Of a stretch of DNA of 64,000 nt, positions 43,794 to 52,502 are shown in pieces; positions within the stretch are counted from its first letter, which is position 1; each line of letters opens with the position of its first letter. The notes below the pieces were generated by a model. The model saw only the letters and a program-made list of their open reading frames with translations, searched no databases and had not been told where the DNA came from. The translations under genes were made by a program, and so were the position numbers. The stretch lies in contig NZ_JAVIZT010000001.1 of the NCBI RefSeq assembly GCF_031453615.1, positions 1,798,001 through 1,862,000 on the forward strand. Reading direction: 5' to 3'. The DNA comes from Microbacterium sp. SORGH_AS_0428 (GTDB lineage: Bacteria > Actinomycetota > Actinomycetes > Actinomycetales > Microbacteriaceae).

Positions 43794-44144
43794 CTAGGCG
43801 CGGGGAGGGGTGTCGCCGTCGGCGGAGTCGGATGCGGGGCCGTCGCCGGATGCGTCCTCGGACTCTTCCTTGGGCAGCAGCACCGCGCGATCGACCGTGC
43901 GGTTCACCTGCGCCGGGTCGACCGCGAGCATGAGCAGGGCGATGATCACGAGCGTCGCGATGAAGGTGATCCCCGCGACGATCCCGCCGACCATGAGGGC
44001 GTGCCCCGACTGTCCGGCGACGCGGTTCTGGAAGAAGCCCATCGAGATGAGCGTGACGATTCCGGCGAAAAGGGCGGCCGCGAGAGCGAGCCCGATCAGC
44101 TGAGCGGGCTTCATGAGGTCGCGACGGGTGGGCTTGTCTGTCAT
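43794..44144 (-). CDS. Small two-helix membrane protein
   Basis: 116 residues. Basic start TDKPTRRDLMKP, two membrane segments (LIGLALAAALFAGIVTLISM and IVAGITFIATLVIIALLMLA), and an acidic Ser/Asp-rich tail. Not recognised. Its ATG overlaps the stop of the upstream membrane protein gene (ATGA), so they likely work as a pair. Confidence 0.7.
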   Translation of the reverse strand: MTDKPTRRDLMKPAQLIGLALAAALFAGIVTLISMGFFQNRVAGQSGHALMVGGIVAGITFIATLVIIALLMLAVDPAQVNRTVDRAVLLPKEESEDASGDGPASDSADGDTPPRA

Positions 44145-44776
44145 GCCGCCTCCTCGGGCGCGGGGGCGGGCTCGCGGCGCGGGGAGAAGCCCGCGATCCC
44201 CAGGTAGACCGCGACGATCGCCGCGTAGCCGCCGAAGAGTCCGACGGCGATCGTGATGCCGGTGAGCGTGAAGGAGCCGGCCTCTTCGATGCTGTACTGC
44301 AGCGCGTAGGCGGGCTGGACGGCGAGGGTGCCGAGCGCGAGCAGCACACCCACGACGCCCACGGTCAGCCCGTCGCGTGCCTCGGAGCGCGCGACGCTGC
44401 CGCGCTCTGCGGCGCGCAGGCCCCGCAGGCCCGCGATGCCCTCGATGAGGCCGGTCACGAGCGCCCACGAGATCACGATCACGAAGAAGGCCAGCGTCGT
44501 GCGCAGGGTCGGGATGCCGGACACACCGCCCGCGATGAGGGTCAGAGCACCCAGCACGATGGGCAGGCGGCGCTGACCGGGGCCGTACACGAGCCAGGCC
44601 GAGAGCAGCCACACGATCGCCGACGCCATCGCGAAGCCGCTGAAGACCGAGAGCCCCACGGCCGCGGAGTGGTCCGGCGAGAACGTGATCATGACGGCCG
44701 CGACGGCCGCGAAGAGGGCTCGAACCAGCTGGAGGTGGCGCGGCTCGAAGGCGCGCGCGGAAGAACTGCTGGTCAT
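44141..44776 (-). CDS. Polytopic membrane protein, HdeD-like
   Basis: 211 residues with six or more membrane segments. The region LVTGLIEGIAGLRGLRAAERG followed by a further helix resembles the DUF308/HdeD family. The function is unknown. A TAGACT hexamer (minus strand, 44827-44822) lies about 45 bases upstream and may drive the two-gene unit. Confidence 0.72.
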   Translation of the reverse strand: MTSSSSARAFEPRHLQLVRALFAAVAAVMITFSPDHSAAVGLSVFSGFAMASAIVWLLSAWLVYGPGQRRLPIVLGALTLIAGGVSGIPTLRTTLAFFVIVISWALVTGLIEGIAGLRGLRAAERGSVARSEARDGLTVGVVGVLLALGTLAVQPAYALQYSIEEAGSFTLTGITIAVGLFGGYAAIVAVYLGIAGFSPRREPAPAPEEAA

Positions 44777-44881
44777 GGCTCGACTCGTGAGGGTGGGTAC
44801 GGCGGCGGAACGGATACCTCCAGTCTAGGTCGTGCTGATGAGGAGCCTGCCGTGAACGGACGGCGACGGCCGCGCGCGCGA

Positions 44882-44887
44882 CACAAT
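44882..44887 (+). promoter_or_regulatory. -10-like hexamer CACAAT for the gene at 44893
   Basis: CACAAT ends 5 bases before the GTG; GAGG lies in the gap. Confidence 0.4.
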
Positions 44888-44892
44888 GAGGT

Positions 44893-45705
44893 GTGCCGAT
44901 TCTCAACAAGGACATGACGCTGTGCATCTCGCTGGCCGGGCGACCCTCGAACATCGGGACGCGCTTCCACAACTACCTCTACGACGAGCTCGGCCTGAAC
45001 TTCGTCTACAAAGCGTTCACGACCGATGACATCCGGGGAGCCATCACGGGGGTTCGCGCGCTGGGGATCCGCGGCTGCTCCGTGTCGATGCCCTTCAAGG
45101 AAGCCGTGATCCCGCTGCTCGACGAGATCGAGCCGTCCGCAGCCGCGATCGACTCTGTGAACACGATCGTCAATGACGGCGGCCGCCTGTCGGGCTCGAA
45201 CACCGACTACGAGGCCGTCGCGCAGCTGCTCGCCGAGCATGCCGTCGACCCCACCGCATCCGTACTCGTGCGCGGATCGGGCGGGATGGCGAAGGCTGTC
45301 GTCGCGGCGTTCCACGGTGCGGGCTTCCTGGACCTCACCGTCGTCGCCCGCAACGCCGAGGCGGGGCAGGCGCTCGCGGAACGCTACGGCTTCCGCGCGG
45401 TCACGGAGGATCCGGCGCCGGGGCACGCGGTCATCGTGAACGTGACCCCGCTCGGCATGAACGGGGCGGATGCAGACGCGCTCGCCTTCAGTACGGCGCA
45501 CATCGAGGCCGCAGAGCGTGTCTTCGACGTCGTCGCCTTCCCGTCCGAGACTCCCCTCATCCGTGCTGCGCGCGAACGCGGCGTCGCCGTCATCACGGGC
45601 GCCGAGGTCATCGCGCTCCAAGCGGCTCGGCAATTCGAGCGCTACACGGGCGTGACACCCACACCCGACCAGGTCGCGCGGGCCTCGGAGTTCTCGCGCG
45701 CCTGA
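44893..45705 (+). CDS. Shikimate-dehydrogenase-like protein (HI0607 type)
   Basis: 270 residues. It follows the HI0607 (SdhL) branch closely: CISLAGRPSNIGTRFHNYLYD replaces the usual shikimate-binding SLSPxMHN, then VSMPFKEAV, SVNTIV and GSNTDYEAV are kept; the nucleotide site is VRGSGGMAKAVVAAF and Q is in ALQAARQFERYTG. HI0607-like enzymes oxidise shikimate weakly and are not the main AroE, so the natural substrate is open. The GTG start is preceded by GAGG and a CACAAT hexamer. Confidence 0.85.
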   Translation: MPILNKDMTLCISLAGRPSNIGTRFHNYLYDELGLNFVYKAFTTDDIRGAITGVRALGIRGCSVSMPFKEAVIPLLDEIEPSAAAIDSVNTIVNDGGRLSGSNTDYEAVAQLLAEHAVDPTASVLVRGSGGMAKAVVAAFHGAGFLDLTVVARNAEAGQALAERYGFRAVTEDPAPGHAVIVNVTPLGMNGADADALAFSTAHIEAAERVFDVVAFPSETPLIRAARERGVAVITGAEVIALQAARQFERYTGVTPTPDQVARASEFSRA

Positions 45706-45775
45706 GCAGACCAGACGGCCACGCACCGCGGATTGGCCCTCCTGGCGAGAAGCCCTGCGCGGGCAGACTCGGGGA

Positions 45776-46648
45776 ATGACCCGATCCGCCGCACCCGGAC
45801 TGCTCTGGGGAGCGCTCGGCGTGCTGGCGTTCTCGTTCACGGTGATCTTCACCCGGATCGCCGTCACCGCCCTGTCCCCGTTGTTCGTGGGAGCAGGGCG
45901 CGCGGTCGTGGCCGCCGCCCTCGCCGCCGTCGCCCTGGCCGCGACCCGGTCGCGTCTGCCGCGCGGCGGACAGTGGATGCGGCTGGTCGTGGTGGCCGGC
46001 GGCGTGGTGGCAGGCTTCCCGCTGCTCACGTCCTACGCACTCACGGTGGCACCGGCCAGCCACGGCGCCGTCGTGATCGCGCTCCTGCCCGCCGCGACCG
46101 CGGTCGCCGCGGTGCTGCGCGCCGGCGAGCGCCCCGGACGGACGTTCTGGCTTCTCACCGCGGCGGGGGCCGTCGCCGCGACGGTGTTCGCGGTGATCGG
46201 CAGCGGATGGGACGGCTTCCACTGGTCGGACCTGCTGCTGCTCGGGGCGGTCGTTGCGGCCGCCATCGGCTACGCGGAAGGCGCGCTGCTGGCGCGTGAG
46301 CTCGGCTCCTGGCAGACGATCTCGTGGGCGCTCATGGTGGCGGCCCCGGTGATGGCGGCGTTGACAGCGGTCGCGGCCGTCGCCGATCCACCGACGGCGT
46401 CGCCGGGTCAGTGGGCGGCGTTCGGCTATCTCGCCGTGGTCAGCATGTTCCTCGGCTTCTTCGCCTGGTACCGGGGGCTCGCGATCGGGCCCATCACGCG
46501 CGTCAGTCAGTTGCAGCTGGTGCAGCCGGTGCTCTCGATCGTGTGGGCGGCGCTCATCCTCGGCGAGCCGCTCACGTGGGCGACGGTGCTCGGAGGAGCC
46601 GCGGTCATCCTGTGTGCGGCCGGCGCCGTGCGTAGCCGCGCACGCTGA
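45776..46648 (+). CDS. EamA-family transporter (drug/metabolite superfamily)
   Basis: 290 residues, ten membrane segments in two EamA repeats: LLWGALGVLAFSFTVIFTRI at the N-terminus and LVQPVLSIVWAALILGEPLT near the C-terminus, the latter being the typical second-repeat signature. Probably a metabolite exporter of unknown substrate. It is followed 20 bases later by an AraC-type regulator gene. Confidence 0.85.
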   Translation: MTRSAAPGLLWGALGVLAFSFTVIFTRIAVTALSPLFVGAGRAVVAAALAAVALAATRSRLPRGGQWMRLVVVAGGVVAGFPLLTSYALTVAPASHGAVVIALLPAATAVAAVLRAGERPGRTFWLLTAAGAVAATVFAVIGSGWDGFHWSDLLLLGAVVAAAIGYAEGALLARELGSWQTISWALMVAAPVMAALTAVAAVADPPTASPGQWAAFGYLAVVSMFLGFFAWYRGLAIGPITRVSQLQLVQPVLSIVWAALILGEPLTWATVLGGAAVILCAAGAVRSRAR

Positions 46649-46656
46649 CCGGCTGG

Positions 46657-46662
46657 CATGAT
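46657..46662 (+). promoter_or_regulatory. -10-like hexamer CATGAT for the AraC-type gene
   Basis: CATGAT, 6 bases, then GTG at 46669. Confidence 0.4.
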
Positions 46663-46668
46663 CGCCTC

Positions 46669-47091
46669 GTGGCGACGCGCGTCGAGGGTCCGGATCTGGC
46701 GACGATCGCGCAGCTCCGACGAGCGCGCGACCGCATGGACCGCGACTACGCGAAGCCGCTCGACGTCGAAGCGCTGGCGCGCAGCATCCCGATGTCGGCC
46801 GGTCACTTCAGCCGCCAGTTCCGCCGCCTGTTCGGCGAATCTCCCTACCAGTACCTGATGACCCGGCGCATCGAGAGGTCGATGACGCTGCTGCGCCGCG
46901 GCGATCTCAGCGTGACCGAGATCTGCTTCGCCGTCGGCTTCTCGTCACTGGGCACGTTCAGCACACGCTTCACCGAGCTCGTCGGCGTTCCGCCAAGCGT
47001 CTACCGCACGCAGGACCCGCCGTTTCGCGAGGGGATGCTGCCGTGCATCGCCAAGCACCTCACACGTCCGGTCAGGAATCGAGAAGCGTGA
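46669..47091 (+). CDS. AraC-family transcriptional regulator, HTH domain only
   Basis: 140 residues: two helix-turn-helix motifs of the AraC type, VEALARSIPMSAGHFSRQFR and LSVTEICFAVGFSSLGTFST, with FGESPYQYLMTRRIE between. No ligand-binding domain. Such short AraC proteins are often encoded with a VOC protein, as here (30-base gap), and probably regulate it. Confidence 0.87.
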   Translation: MATRVEGPDLATIAQLRRARDRMDRDYAKPLDVEALARSIPMSAGHFSRQFRRLFGESPYQYLMTRRIERSMTLLRRGDLSVTEICFAVGFSSLGTFSTRFTELVGVPPSVYRTQDPPFREGMLPCIAKHLTRPVRNREA

Positions 47092-47107
47092 CGGATGCTC
47101 GGCGCCC

Positions 47108-47113
47108 TAGCGT
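47108..47113 (+). promoter_or_regulatory. -10 hexamer TAGCGT for the VOC gene
   Basis: TAGCGT, 7 bases, then the ATG at 47121. Confidence 0.5.
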
Positions 47114-47120
47114 GAGCGGC

Positions 47121-47543
47121 ATGGACATCACGATTCACTCCAGCTTCCTGCCGCACACCGATCCGGAGGCGTCACTGGCCTTCTACCGCGACGTGCTCGA
47201 GTTCGAGGTGCGACTCGACGTCGGCTACGAACAGATGCGCTGGATCACGGTCGGGCCCGCCGGACAGCCCTCGACCGCCATCGTGCTGCACCCGGCGAGC
47301 GTGGGGCGCGACCTGTCGGACGAGGAGCAGGAGTTCCTGCTCGCGCTGATCGCCAAGGGCAGCTACTTCGGCGTGAACCTCGCGACCGACGATCTCGACG
47401 CCGTCTTCGCGCGCGTCGAGGCTTCGGGGGCCGATATCGTGCAGGAACCCATCGAGCAGGACTACGGGCTGCGGGATGCGGCGTTCCGCGATCCCGCGGG
47501 CAACCTCATCCGCATCCAGCAGAACAAGGAGCAGCAGGCATGA
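47121..47543 (+). CDS. VOC-superfamily (glyoxalase/bleomycin-resistance fold) protein
   Basis: 140 residues: DPEASLAFYRDVLEFEVRLD and DAAFRDPAGNLIRIQQ mark the two halves of the fold. Paired with an AraC-type regulator upstream and overlapping (ATGA) with the DUF1801 gene downstream. It may sequester or convert a small toxic molecule; the substrate is unknown. Confidence 0.83.
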   Translation: MDITIHSSFLPHTDPEASLAFYRDVLEFEVRLDVGYEQMRWITVGPAGQPSTAIVLHPASVGRDLSDEEQEFLLALIAKGSYFGVNLATDDLDAVFARVEASGADIVQEPIEQDYGLRDAAFRDPAGNLIRIQQNKEQQA

Positions 47544-47968
47544 GCACAGGATTCTCCGCGCAGGAGCGCGAGGCCATGAAGCAGCGGGCGGCCGAGCTCA
47601 AGGAGATGAAGGGCGTGAAGGGCGCCGCCAAGCGGGCGAAGGAGTACGACGCCTGCCTCGAGGCCATCGACGCCCTCACCGGATCCGACCGCCAGATCGC
47701 CGAACGGCTGCACGTGATCGTCACGGAGGAGGCACCGGAGCTCGCACCCAAGACCTGGTACGGGTTCCCCTCCTACGCCAAGGACGACAAGGTCGTGGTG
47801 TTCTACCAGCCCGCCTCGAAGTTCGAGACCCGCTACGGCTCGATCGGCTTCAATGAGACCGCGGCGCTCGACGACGGCGAGATGTGGCCGACGTCGTTCG
47901 CCGTGCTGGAGATGACACCGGCGGCCGAGAAGACGTTCCGCGAACTCGTGCGTCGTGCCGCCGGCTGA
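47540..47968 (+). CDS. DUF1801-family protein (YdhG-like)
   Basis: 142 residues. A helical, Lys-rich N-terminus (AMKQRAAELKEMKGVKGAAK) is followed by the DUF1801 core ERLHVIVTEEAPELAPKTWYGFPSY and VVVFYQPASKFETRYGSIGF. Some relatives are called intracellular iron chaperones, without firm proof. The ATG overlaps the VOC gene stop. Confidence 0.8.
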   Translation: MSTGFSAQEREAMKQRAAELKEMKGVKGAAKRAKEYDACLEAIDALTGSDRQIAERLHVIVTEEAPELAPKTWYGFPSYAKDDKVVVFYQPASKFETRYGSIGFNETAALDDGEMWPTSFAVLEMTPAAEKTFRELVRRAAG

Positions 47969-48015
47969 CGTCTCAGCGCCGCCTAACCTTCGTGGTGCCG
48001 ACGCGGGGCGGGGAA

Positions 48016-48021
48016 TAGCCT
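48016..48021 (+). promoter_or_regulatory. -10 hexamer TAGCCT for the VIT transporter gene
   Basis: TAGCCT, 6 bases, then GTG at 48028. Confidence 0.55.
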
Positions 48022-48027
48022 GACGGC

Positions 48028-48753
48028 GTGAGCGAATCCGCCGATTACGGGGTCCACCCCGACGAGCCGCACCGGCAAGGCCTGTCGCAGCGCCTGAACT
48101 GGTTGCGCGCCGGTGTGCTGGGCGCCAACGACGGGATCGTCTCGACCGCCGCCGTCGTGGTCGGCGTCGCGGGGGCCACCTCCGAAGTCGCCCCCGTCTT
48201 CCTCGCCGGCACGGCCGCTCTCGTCGGCGGCGCCATCTCGATGGCACTCGGCGAGTACGTGTCGGTGTCGAGTCAGCGCGACTCCGAGCGCGCGCTCATC
48301 GCGAAGGAGACGCGCGAGCTGCGCGAGCAGCCCGACGAGGAGTTCGAGGAGCTCATCGGGCTGTACCGGGCGCAGGGGCTCAGCGAGGAGACCGCGACCC
48401 GGGTCGCGACGGAGCTGACGGCGAAGGATGCGTTGAAGGCCCATCTGTCGGCGGAGCTGCACATCGACGCCGACGACGTGGTGAGCCCGTGGCACGCGGC
48501 CCTCGCATCCGCTATCGCGTTCTTCGTCGGTGCCCTGCTTCCGATGGCCACGATCCTGCTCGCGCCGCATCCGCTGCGCATCGCCCTGACCTTCATCGCG
48601 GTGCTCATCGCCCTCGCCGTGACCGGCTATGTCGCGGCGTGGATCGGCGGGGCGAACCGGCCCCGCGCGATCGCACGGACGGTGATCGGCGGCGCGCTCG
48701 CCCTCGTGGCGACCTACGCGGTGGGCAGCCTCTTCGGCACCACGGTCGGCTGA
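48028..48753 (+). CDS. VIT/CCC1-family iron or manganese transporter
   Basis: 241 residues: RLNWLRAGVLGANDGIVSTA and VGGAISMALGEYVSVSSQRD are the conserved N-terminal helices with the metal-coordinating Glu/Asp/Met residues; a cytoplasmic helical hairpin (EFEELIGLYRAQGLSEETA) and three further helices follow. It probably exports Fe2+ or Mn2+ from the cytoplasm. It has a leaderless promoter. A half iron-box (CTAACCTT at 47983-47990) is too weak to call. Confidence 0.88.
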   Translation: MSESADYGVHPDEPHRQGLSQRLNWLRAGVLGANDGIVSTAAVVVGVAGATSEVAPVFLAGTAALVGGAISMALGEYVSVSSQRDSERALIAKETRELREQPDEEFEELIGLYRAQGLSEETATRVATELTAKDALKAHLSAELHIDADDVVSPWHAALASAIAFFVGALLPMATILLAPHPLRIALTFIAVLIALAVTGYVAAWIGGANRPRAIARTVIGGALALVATYAVGSLFGTTVG

Positions 48754-48800
48754 TCTCTGCGGGGACCGGTACTGTCGGGGCAGTCGACCGAGGGGGAGAA

Positions 48801-49130
48801 GTGACCGCATCCGATCAGCCGATGCGCCGCCGCAAGCCGAAGCTGGATGCGTGGGGCACGACCGGTGTCGCCATGGCGGCGATCGCCATCCTGCCGACCC
48901 TCGGCATCTTCCTGATCGGCTTCATCCCCGACATGAACCCCATCTGGTGGCTGGGGATCCTGCTCATCCCGATGCTCGCCGTCATCGGCGCGGCCGTGCT
49001 GCTCCTGGGCGTCGTCGGCGCGGCCGTCGGCGCGCGGCGCGACACCTCCTACGGACTGTCGGTCGCCTCGATCGTGCTCGGCATCGTGATGATCGCCCCC
49101 ATCGCCTGGCTCTGGTTCAGCGGCGCCTGA
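48801..49130 (+). CDS. Small membrane protein, hypothetical
   Basis: 109 residues with three membrane segments after a basic Arg/Lys stretch (RRRKPKLDAW). GGGGGAG precedes the GTG. Not recognised; it may be a DUF4190-like protein. A 67-bp palindromic repeat lies between it and the convergent acyltransferase gene. Confidence 0.65.
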   Translation: MTASDQPMRRRKPKLDAWGTTGVAMAAIAILPTLGIFLIGFIPDMNPIWWLGILLIPMLAVIGAAVLLLGVVGAAVGARRDTSYGLSVASIVLGIVMIAPIAWLWFSGA

Positions 49131-49152
49131 CGGGGCTCCCCCGCATCCGTCT

Positions 49153-49219
49153 GTCGGAGATTCGCGCGAATGTCGGAGGATCCCCGCCGGATCCTCCGAC
49201 CGGAGCGCTTTTCTCCGAC
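49153..49219. repeat. 67-bp palindromic repeat (GTCGGAG family), copy 1
   Basis: It starts GTCGGAGATTC and ends TTCTCCGAC, with an inner pair GTCGGAGGATCC / GGATCCTCCGAC. A copy of the same length is at 53255-53321. It lies between convergent genes. Confidence 0.85.
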
Positions 49220-49241
49220 GCAGACGTGCGCGCGGCCCCCG

Positions 49242-50537
49242 TCAGCCGGCCGTCAGTACTCGGTCCGGTCCCGGCGCTCCGGCGCGGATGCGGGCGAGGG
49301 CGCACAGGCCGAGGGCGATCGCCGCGATCGCGGTCAGCACGCTGGTGCCCGCCGCGAGCAGCAGCACGATCGCCGCGAGCCCCAGCAGCACCGCGTGACA
49401 GATGTGCGCGACGGATGCGGTGGGTCGCGGCATCCGGCGCCGTTCGAGACCCGCCAGCGCCCACGCCACGACGGCCGTCAGCGACAGCGCGACGACGAAC
49501 CACGGCACGCGGGTGAGCCACCACGCCGGGCTCGAGGGGTCGGGCAGTTCGAGCCCCGTGGTGAGGGCGACGAGCGCCGACGCCCCGGCCATCGCGAGCA
49601 GCACCGGCATGTGCCAGAGGTAGATGGTCATGGTGCGGGCCGTCACGAATCCGGTGAACGCCGCCACCGCCGGACGCCGACTCGCCGCGGCGAGCGGTGC
49701 GCGAAGGAGTGAGAGCAGCGCGGTCTGGGCCGTTCCCACCAGCAGCAGCGCGACGGTGGGCGGGTTGAGGTTCTCGTAGAGATCGGGCGAGAAGACGCCG
49801 CCGACCATGCTCGCCGCCAGAACGGCGACCGCCACGACGCCGATGCCGACGCGGGTGCGGCGGCGCAGCGCGTCGATCGTGCCGTCGGCCATCACGAAGC
49901 CGAGCTGCTGCAGCGCCAGCCACACGAACGCGAGGTTGAGCATGCCGATGGCGTCGATGCCGGTGGCCGCGCGCATCGCGTCGACGGCACCCGCGGCGGC
50001 GACCAGCAGCAGGATCGTCCGCAGCGGTGCGCGCTCGTGGGCGGCGAGCAGCGCGGGAAGCAGCGCCTGGCACAGCAGGAACACGGCGAGGAACCACAGC
50101 GGCTGCGCGTATCGGAAGCCGGCGATGCGCACGAGCTCGCCGTCGACGCCGGCGGCCAGGAGCGCGGCGAGCGCGACGGCGACGACCGCGAAGGTGAGAA
50201 GCGCCGGCACGAGCAGGCGATGTACGCGCGCAGCCACGAAGGCGCCTGCGGTTCCGCCGGTTCGACGCATCCGTCGATACGCGAGCGCGCCCGCGTAGCC
50301 CCCGATCACGAAGAACAGGGGCATGATCTGCGCGACCCAGGTCAGCGGGGCGAACCAGGCGGTGCCCTCGGCGGCGTTCGCGAAGACGGGGCCCGCGGGC
50401 GTCACGGTGACGCCGACCATGACCGCGTGCAGGAGCACGACGATGACGACGCAGATCGCGCGTGCGAGATCGATCCCGGTGTCGCGGCCCGCGGCGGATG
50501 CGGTCGCCGTCCGCGGTGCGGTGAGCGTGATGACCAT
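49242..50537 (-). CDS. Acyltransferase 3 (OafA-type) membrane protein
   Basis: 431 residues and about ten membrane segments. The start GIDLARAICVVIVVLLHAVM carries the catalytic-region His of the family; MPLFFVIGGYAGALAYRRM and TIYLWHMPVLLAM are also typical. It transfers acyl groups to an envelope or surface polymer; the target is unknown. GAGGAGGAC precedes the ATG at 50537. Confidence 0.86.
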   Translation of the reverse strand: MVITLTAPRTATASAAGRDTGIDLARAICVVIVVLLHAVMVGVTVTPAGPVFANAAEGTAWFAPLTWVAQIMPLFFVIGGYAGALAYRRMRRTGGTAGAFVAARVHRLLVPALLTFAVVAVALAALLAAGVDGELVRIAGFRYAQPLWFLAVFLLCQALLPALLAAHERAPLRTILLLVAAAGAVDAMRAATGIDAIGMLNLAFVWLALQQLGFVMADGTIDALRRRTRVGIGVVAVAVLAASMVGGVFSPDLYENLNPPTVALLLVGTAQTALLSLLRAPLAAASRRPAVAAFTGFVTARTMTIYLWHMPVLLAMAGASALVALTTGLELPDPSSPAWWLTRVPWFVVALSLTAVVAWALAGLERRRMPRPTASVAHICHAVLLGLAAIVLLLAAGTSVLTAIAAIALGLCALARIRAGAPGPDRVLTAG

Positions 50538-50634
50538 GCGTCCTCCTCGAGTGGGTCTCGAGAAGGCTATGGATGCGGCCCGTGCTGCGGCATCACTCCC
50601 AGGGGTCGTCCTACCCCCTACCCCGGGGTGAGAT

Positions 50635-51306
50635 TCAGGATGCGGGCTCGGCGAGGCCCGCGTCGTAGGCGAAGATCACGGCCTGCACGCGATCGCGTGC
50701 GCCGATCTTGCCGAGCAGCTTGCCCACGTGCGTCTTCACGGTCTGCTCCGCGATGAACAGCTCGCTCGCGATCTCGGTGTTCGACATGCCCTTCGCGAGC
50801 AGCACCAGCACCTCGCGCTCCCGGTCGGTCAGCTCCGCCAGCTGCGCTCCGCCCCGCGGCGCGCGCGGCTTCTGCGTCGCGAACTGCGAGATCAGACGCC
50901 GCGTGACGCGGGGCGAGAGCAGGGCGTCTCCGGCGGCGACGACCCGGACGGCCTGCACGAGCTCCTCGGGCAGTGCGTCCTTGAGCAAGAAGCCGCTCGC
51001 GCCCGCCTGGAGGGCGTCGTAGACGTAGTCGTCGATGTCGAACGTGGTCAGCATGAGGATGCGCGGCACGTGTGCGGCGGGGTAGGCCGGCCCGAGGATG
51101 CGGCGGGTCGCCGCGATCCCGTCGAGCTGCGGCATCCGCACGTCCATGAGGATGACGTCGGGATCGAGACGTGCTGCCAGCGCGACCGCCTCCTGCCCAT
51201 CGGCTGCCTGCCCGACGACGCGGATGCCGTCCTGGGCGTCGAGCAGCGCGGCGAAGCCAGCGCGCACCATCGCCTGGTCATCCGCGATCAGCACGGTGAT
51301 GCTCAT
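50635..51306 (-). CDS. NarL/LuxR-type response regulator
   Basis: 223 residues. The receiver domain has the acid pocket D9/D10, phospho-acceptor D55 (LMDVRMPQLDG) and Lys in FLLKDALPEEL; the C-terminal LuxR HTH reads LTDREREVLVLLAKGMSNTEIA, with recognition helix AEQTVKTHV. It is the partner of the histidine kinase upstream, whose stop it overlaps (ATGA). The target genes are unknown; the upstream DedA gene is a candidate. Confidence 0.93.
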   Translation of the reverse strand: MSITVLIADDQAMVRAGFAALLDAQDGIRVVGQAADGQEAVALAARLDPDVILMDVRMPQLDGIAATRRILGPAYPAAHVPRILMLTTFDIDDYVYDALQAGASGFLLKDALPEELVQAVRVVAAGDALLSPRVTRRLISQFATQKPRAPRGGAQLAELTDREREVLVLLAKGMSNTEIASELFIAEQTVKTHVGKLLGKIGARDRVQAVIFAYDAGLAEPAS

Positions 51307-52502
51307 GGGGACTCCTCGCCGGCGGTCGGCAGTGTCGCCGCCACCGTCCATCCTCCCGCGGGATCGGCGCCGACGGTGACCGTTCCGCCCAGCAGGGCGA
51401 CGCGCTCGCGGATGCCGCGGAGCCCGTGACCCGCTCCGGACGCGTCGACCGTCTGCTCGGGCGACGTCGTGTTGTGCACGCGGATCGTGACCTGCCCGTC
51501 GCGCGCCTCGACCCTGACCTCGATGACCGCACCGGGAGCATGACGCACCGCGTTGCTCAGCGCCTCCTGCACGATGCGGTACGCGGCGATCTGCACGCCC
51601 GCGGGTGGCGGGGTCGTCATGACGGCGAGCGACAGGCCGACCTGCACGCCCGCGCGACGGACGCTCTCCACCAGGTCGGGAATGTCCGCCATCCCCTGCT
51701 GCGGCGCCAGCTCGGGGGCTTGCCCCTCTGTGCGCAGCACGCCCAGCAGTCGGCGCATCTCCCCCAGCGATGCGCGCGCCGACGCGGCGATGTCGTCGAA
51801 CTCCTGCACCGTCTGCTCGGAGAGGTCGGCGAGGCGGTAGCGGGCCGTGGAGGCCTGCACCTGGATCACCGACATGCTGTGGGCGAGCACGTCGTGCAGC
51901 TCGCGGGCGATGCGGGTGCGCTCCTCGACGAGCATGCGCCGGGACTGTTCGGATGCGGTCAGCTCGCGCTCGCGGGTGAGCTGCTCGTTCAGCCGGATGC
52001 GGCCCGCCAGGAGCACTCCGATGAGCAGCACCGCGGTGGAGATCGACGCGGTCACGATGAGGTTCGCGGTGGCGGCGGGCGCCGCATCCGCGATGACGAG
52101 CGGCGCGACGAGCGAACCGAGGTTGCCGATGGCCCACGGCCATCGACCGAGTCGCCAGCCGTGCAGCGTCGTGATCACCAGGACGAAGACGAGGAAGGCG
52201 ATCATCGCGGGCACCGACCACGGCCACGGCCACGCGCCGTCGTGCGGCACGGTCACCGTCAGCGGGAGCACGAAGGCCGTGACGCCGAAGACCGCGATGG
52301 CGGTGCGAGGGCGGGTGATGGAGATCCACGGCGCGGCGCACACTCCCGCGCCCAGGAGCATCGCAAGCGGCAGCGCGGTGCCGTAGAAGACGGCGTGCAG
52401 CGGCACGAGGACGCTGAACAGGGCGACGCCCGTGACGGCGAGCGCGACGAGCCCGAGGATCTGCGAGCGCGTGCGTGGCGCGGAGCGCGGGATCTCGGTC
52501 AT
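51303..52502 (-). CDS. Sensor histidine kinase (HisKA_3, NarX/DesK-like)
   Basis: 399 residues. About five membrane segments at the N-terminus form a small sensory region, then the phospho-acceptor His in RIARELHDVLAHSMSVI and an ATPase domain ending in SGAGHGLRGIRERVALLGG. There is no large external sensor domain, so it may sense the membrane itself. The ATG at 52502 overlaps the DedA stop (ATGA). It phosphorylates the response regulator encoded next. Confidence 0.92.
   Translation of the reverse strand: MTEIPRSAPRTRSQILGLVALAVTGVALFSVLVPLHAVFYGTALPLAMLLGAGVCAAPWISITRPRTAIAVFGVTAFVLPLTVTVPHDGAWPWPWSVPAMIAFLVFVLVITTLHGWRLGRWPWAIGNLGSLVAPLVIADAAPAATANLIVTASISTAVLLIGVLLAGRIRLNEQLTRERELTASEQSRRMLVEERTRIARELHDVLAHSMSVIQVQASTARYRLADLSEQTVQEFDDIAASARASLGEMRRLLGVLRTEGQAPELAPQQGMADIPDLVESVRRAGVQVGLSLAVMTTPPPAGVQIAAYRIVQEALSNAVRHAPGAVIEVRVEARDGQVTIRVHNTTSPEQTVDASGAGHGLRGIRERVALLGGTVTVGADPAGGWTVAATLPTAGEESP

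Noticed and set aside
47983..47990. Half iron-box CTAACCTT before the VIT transporter gene
   Set aside because: Only the right half fits the DtxR consensus; the left half does not, so it is not called.
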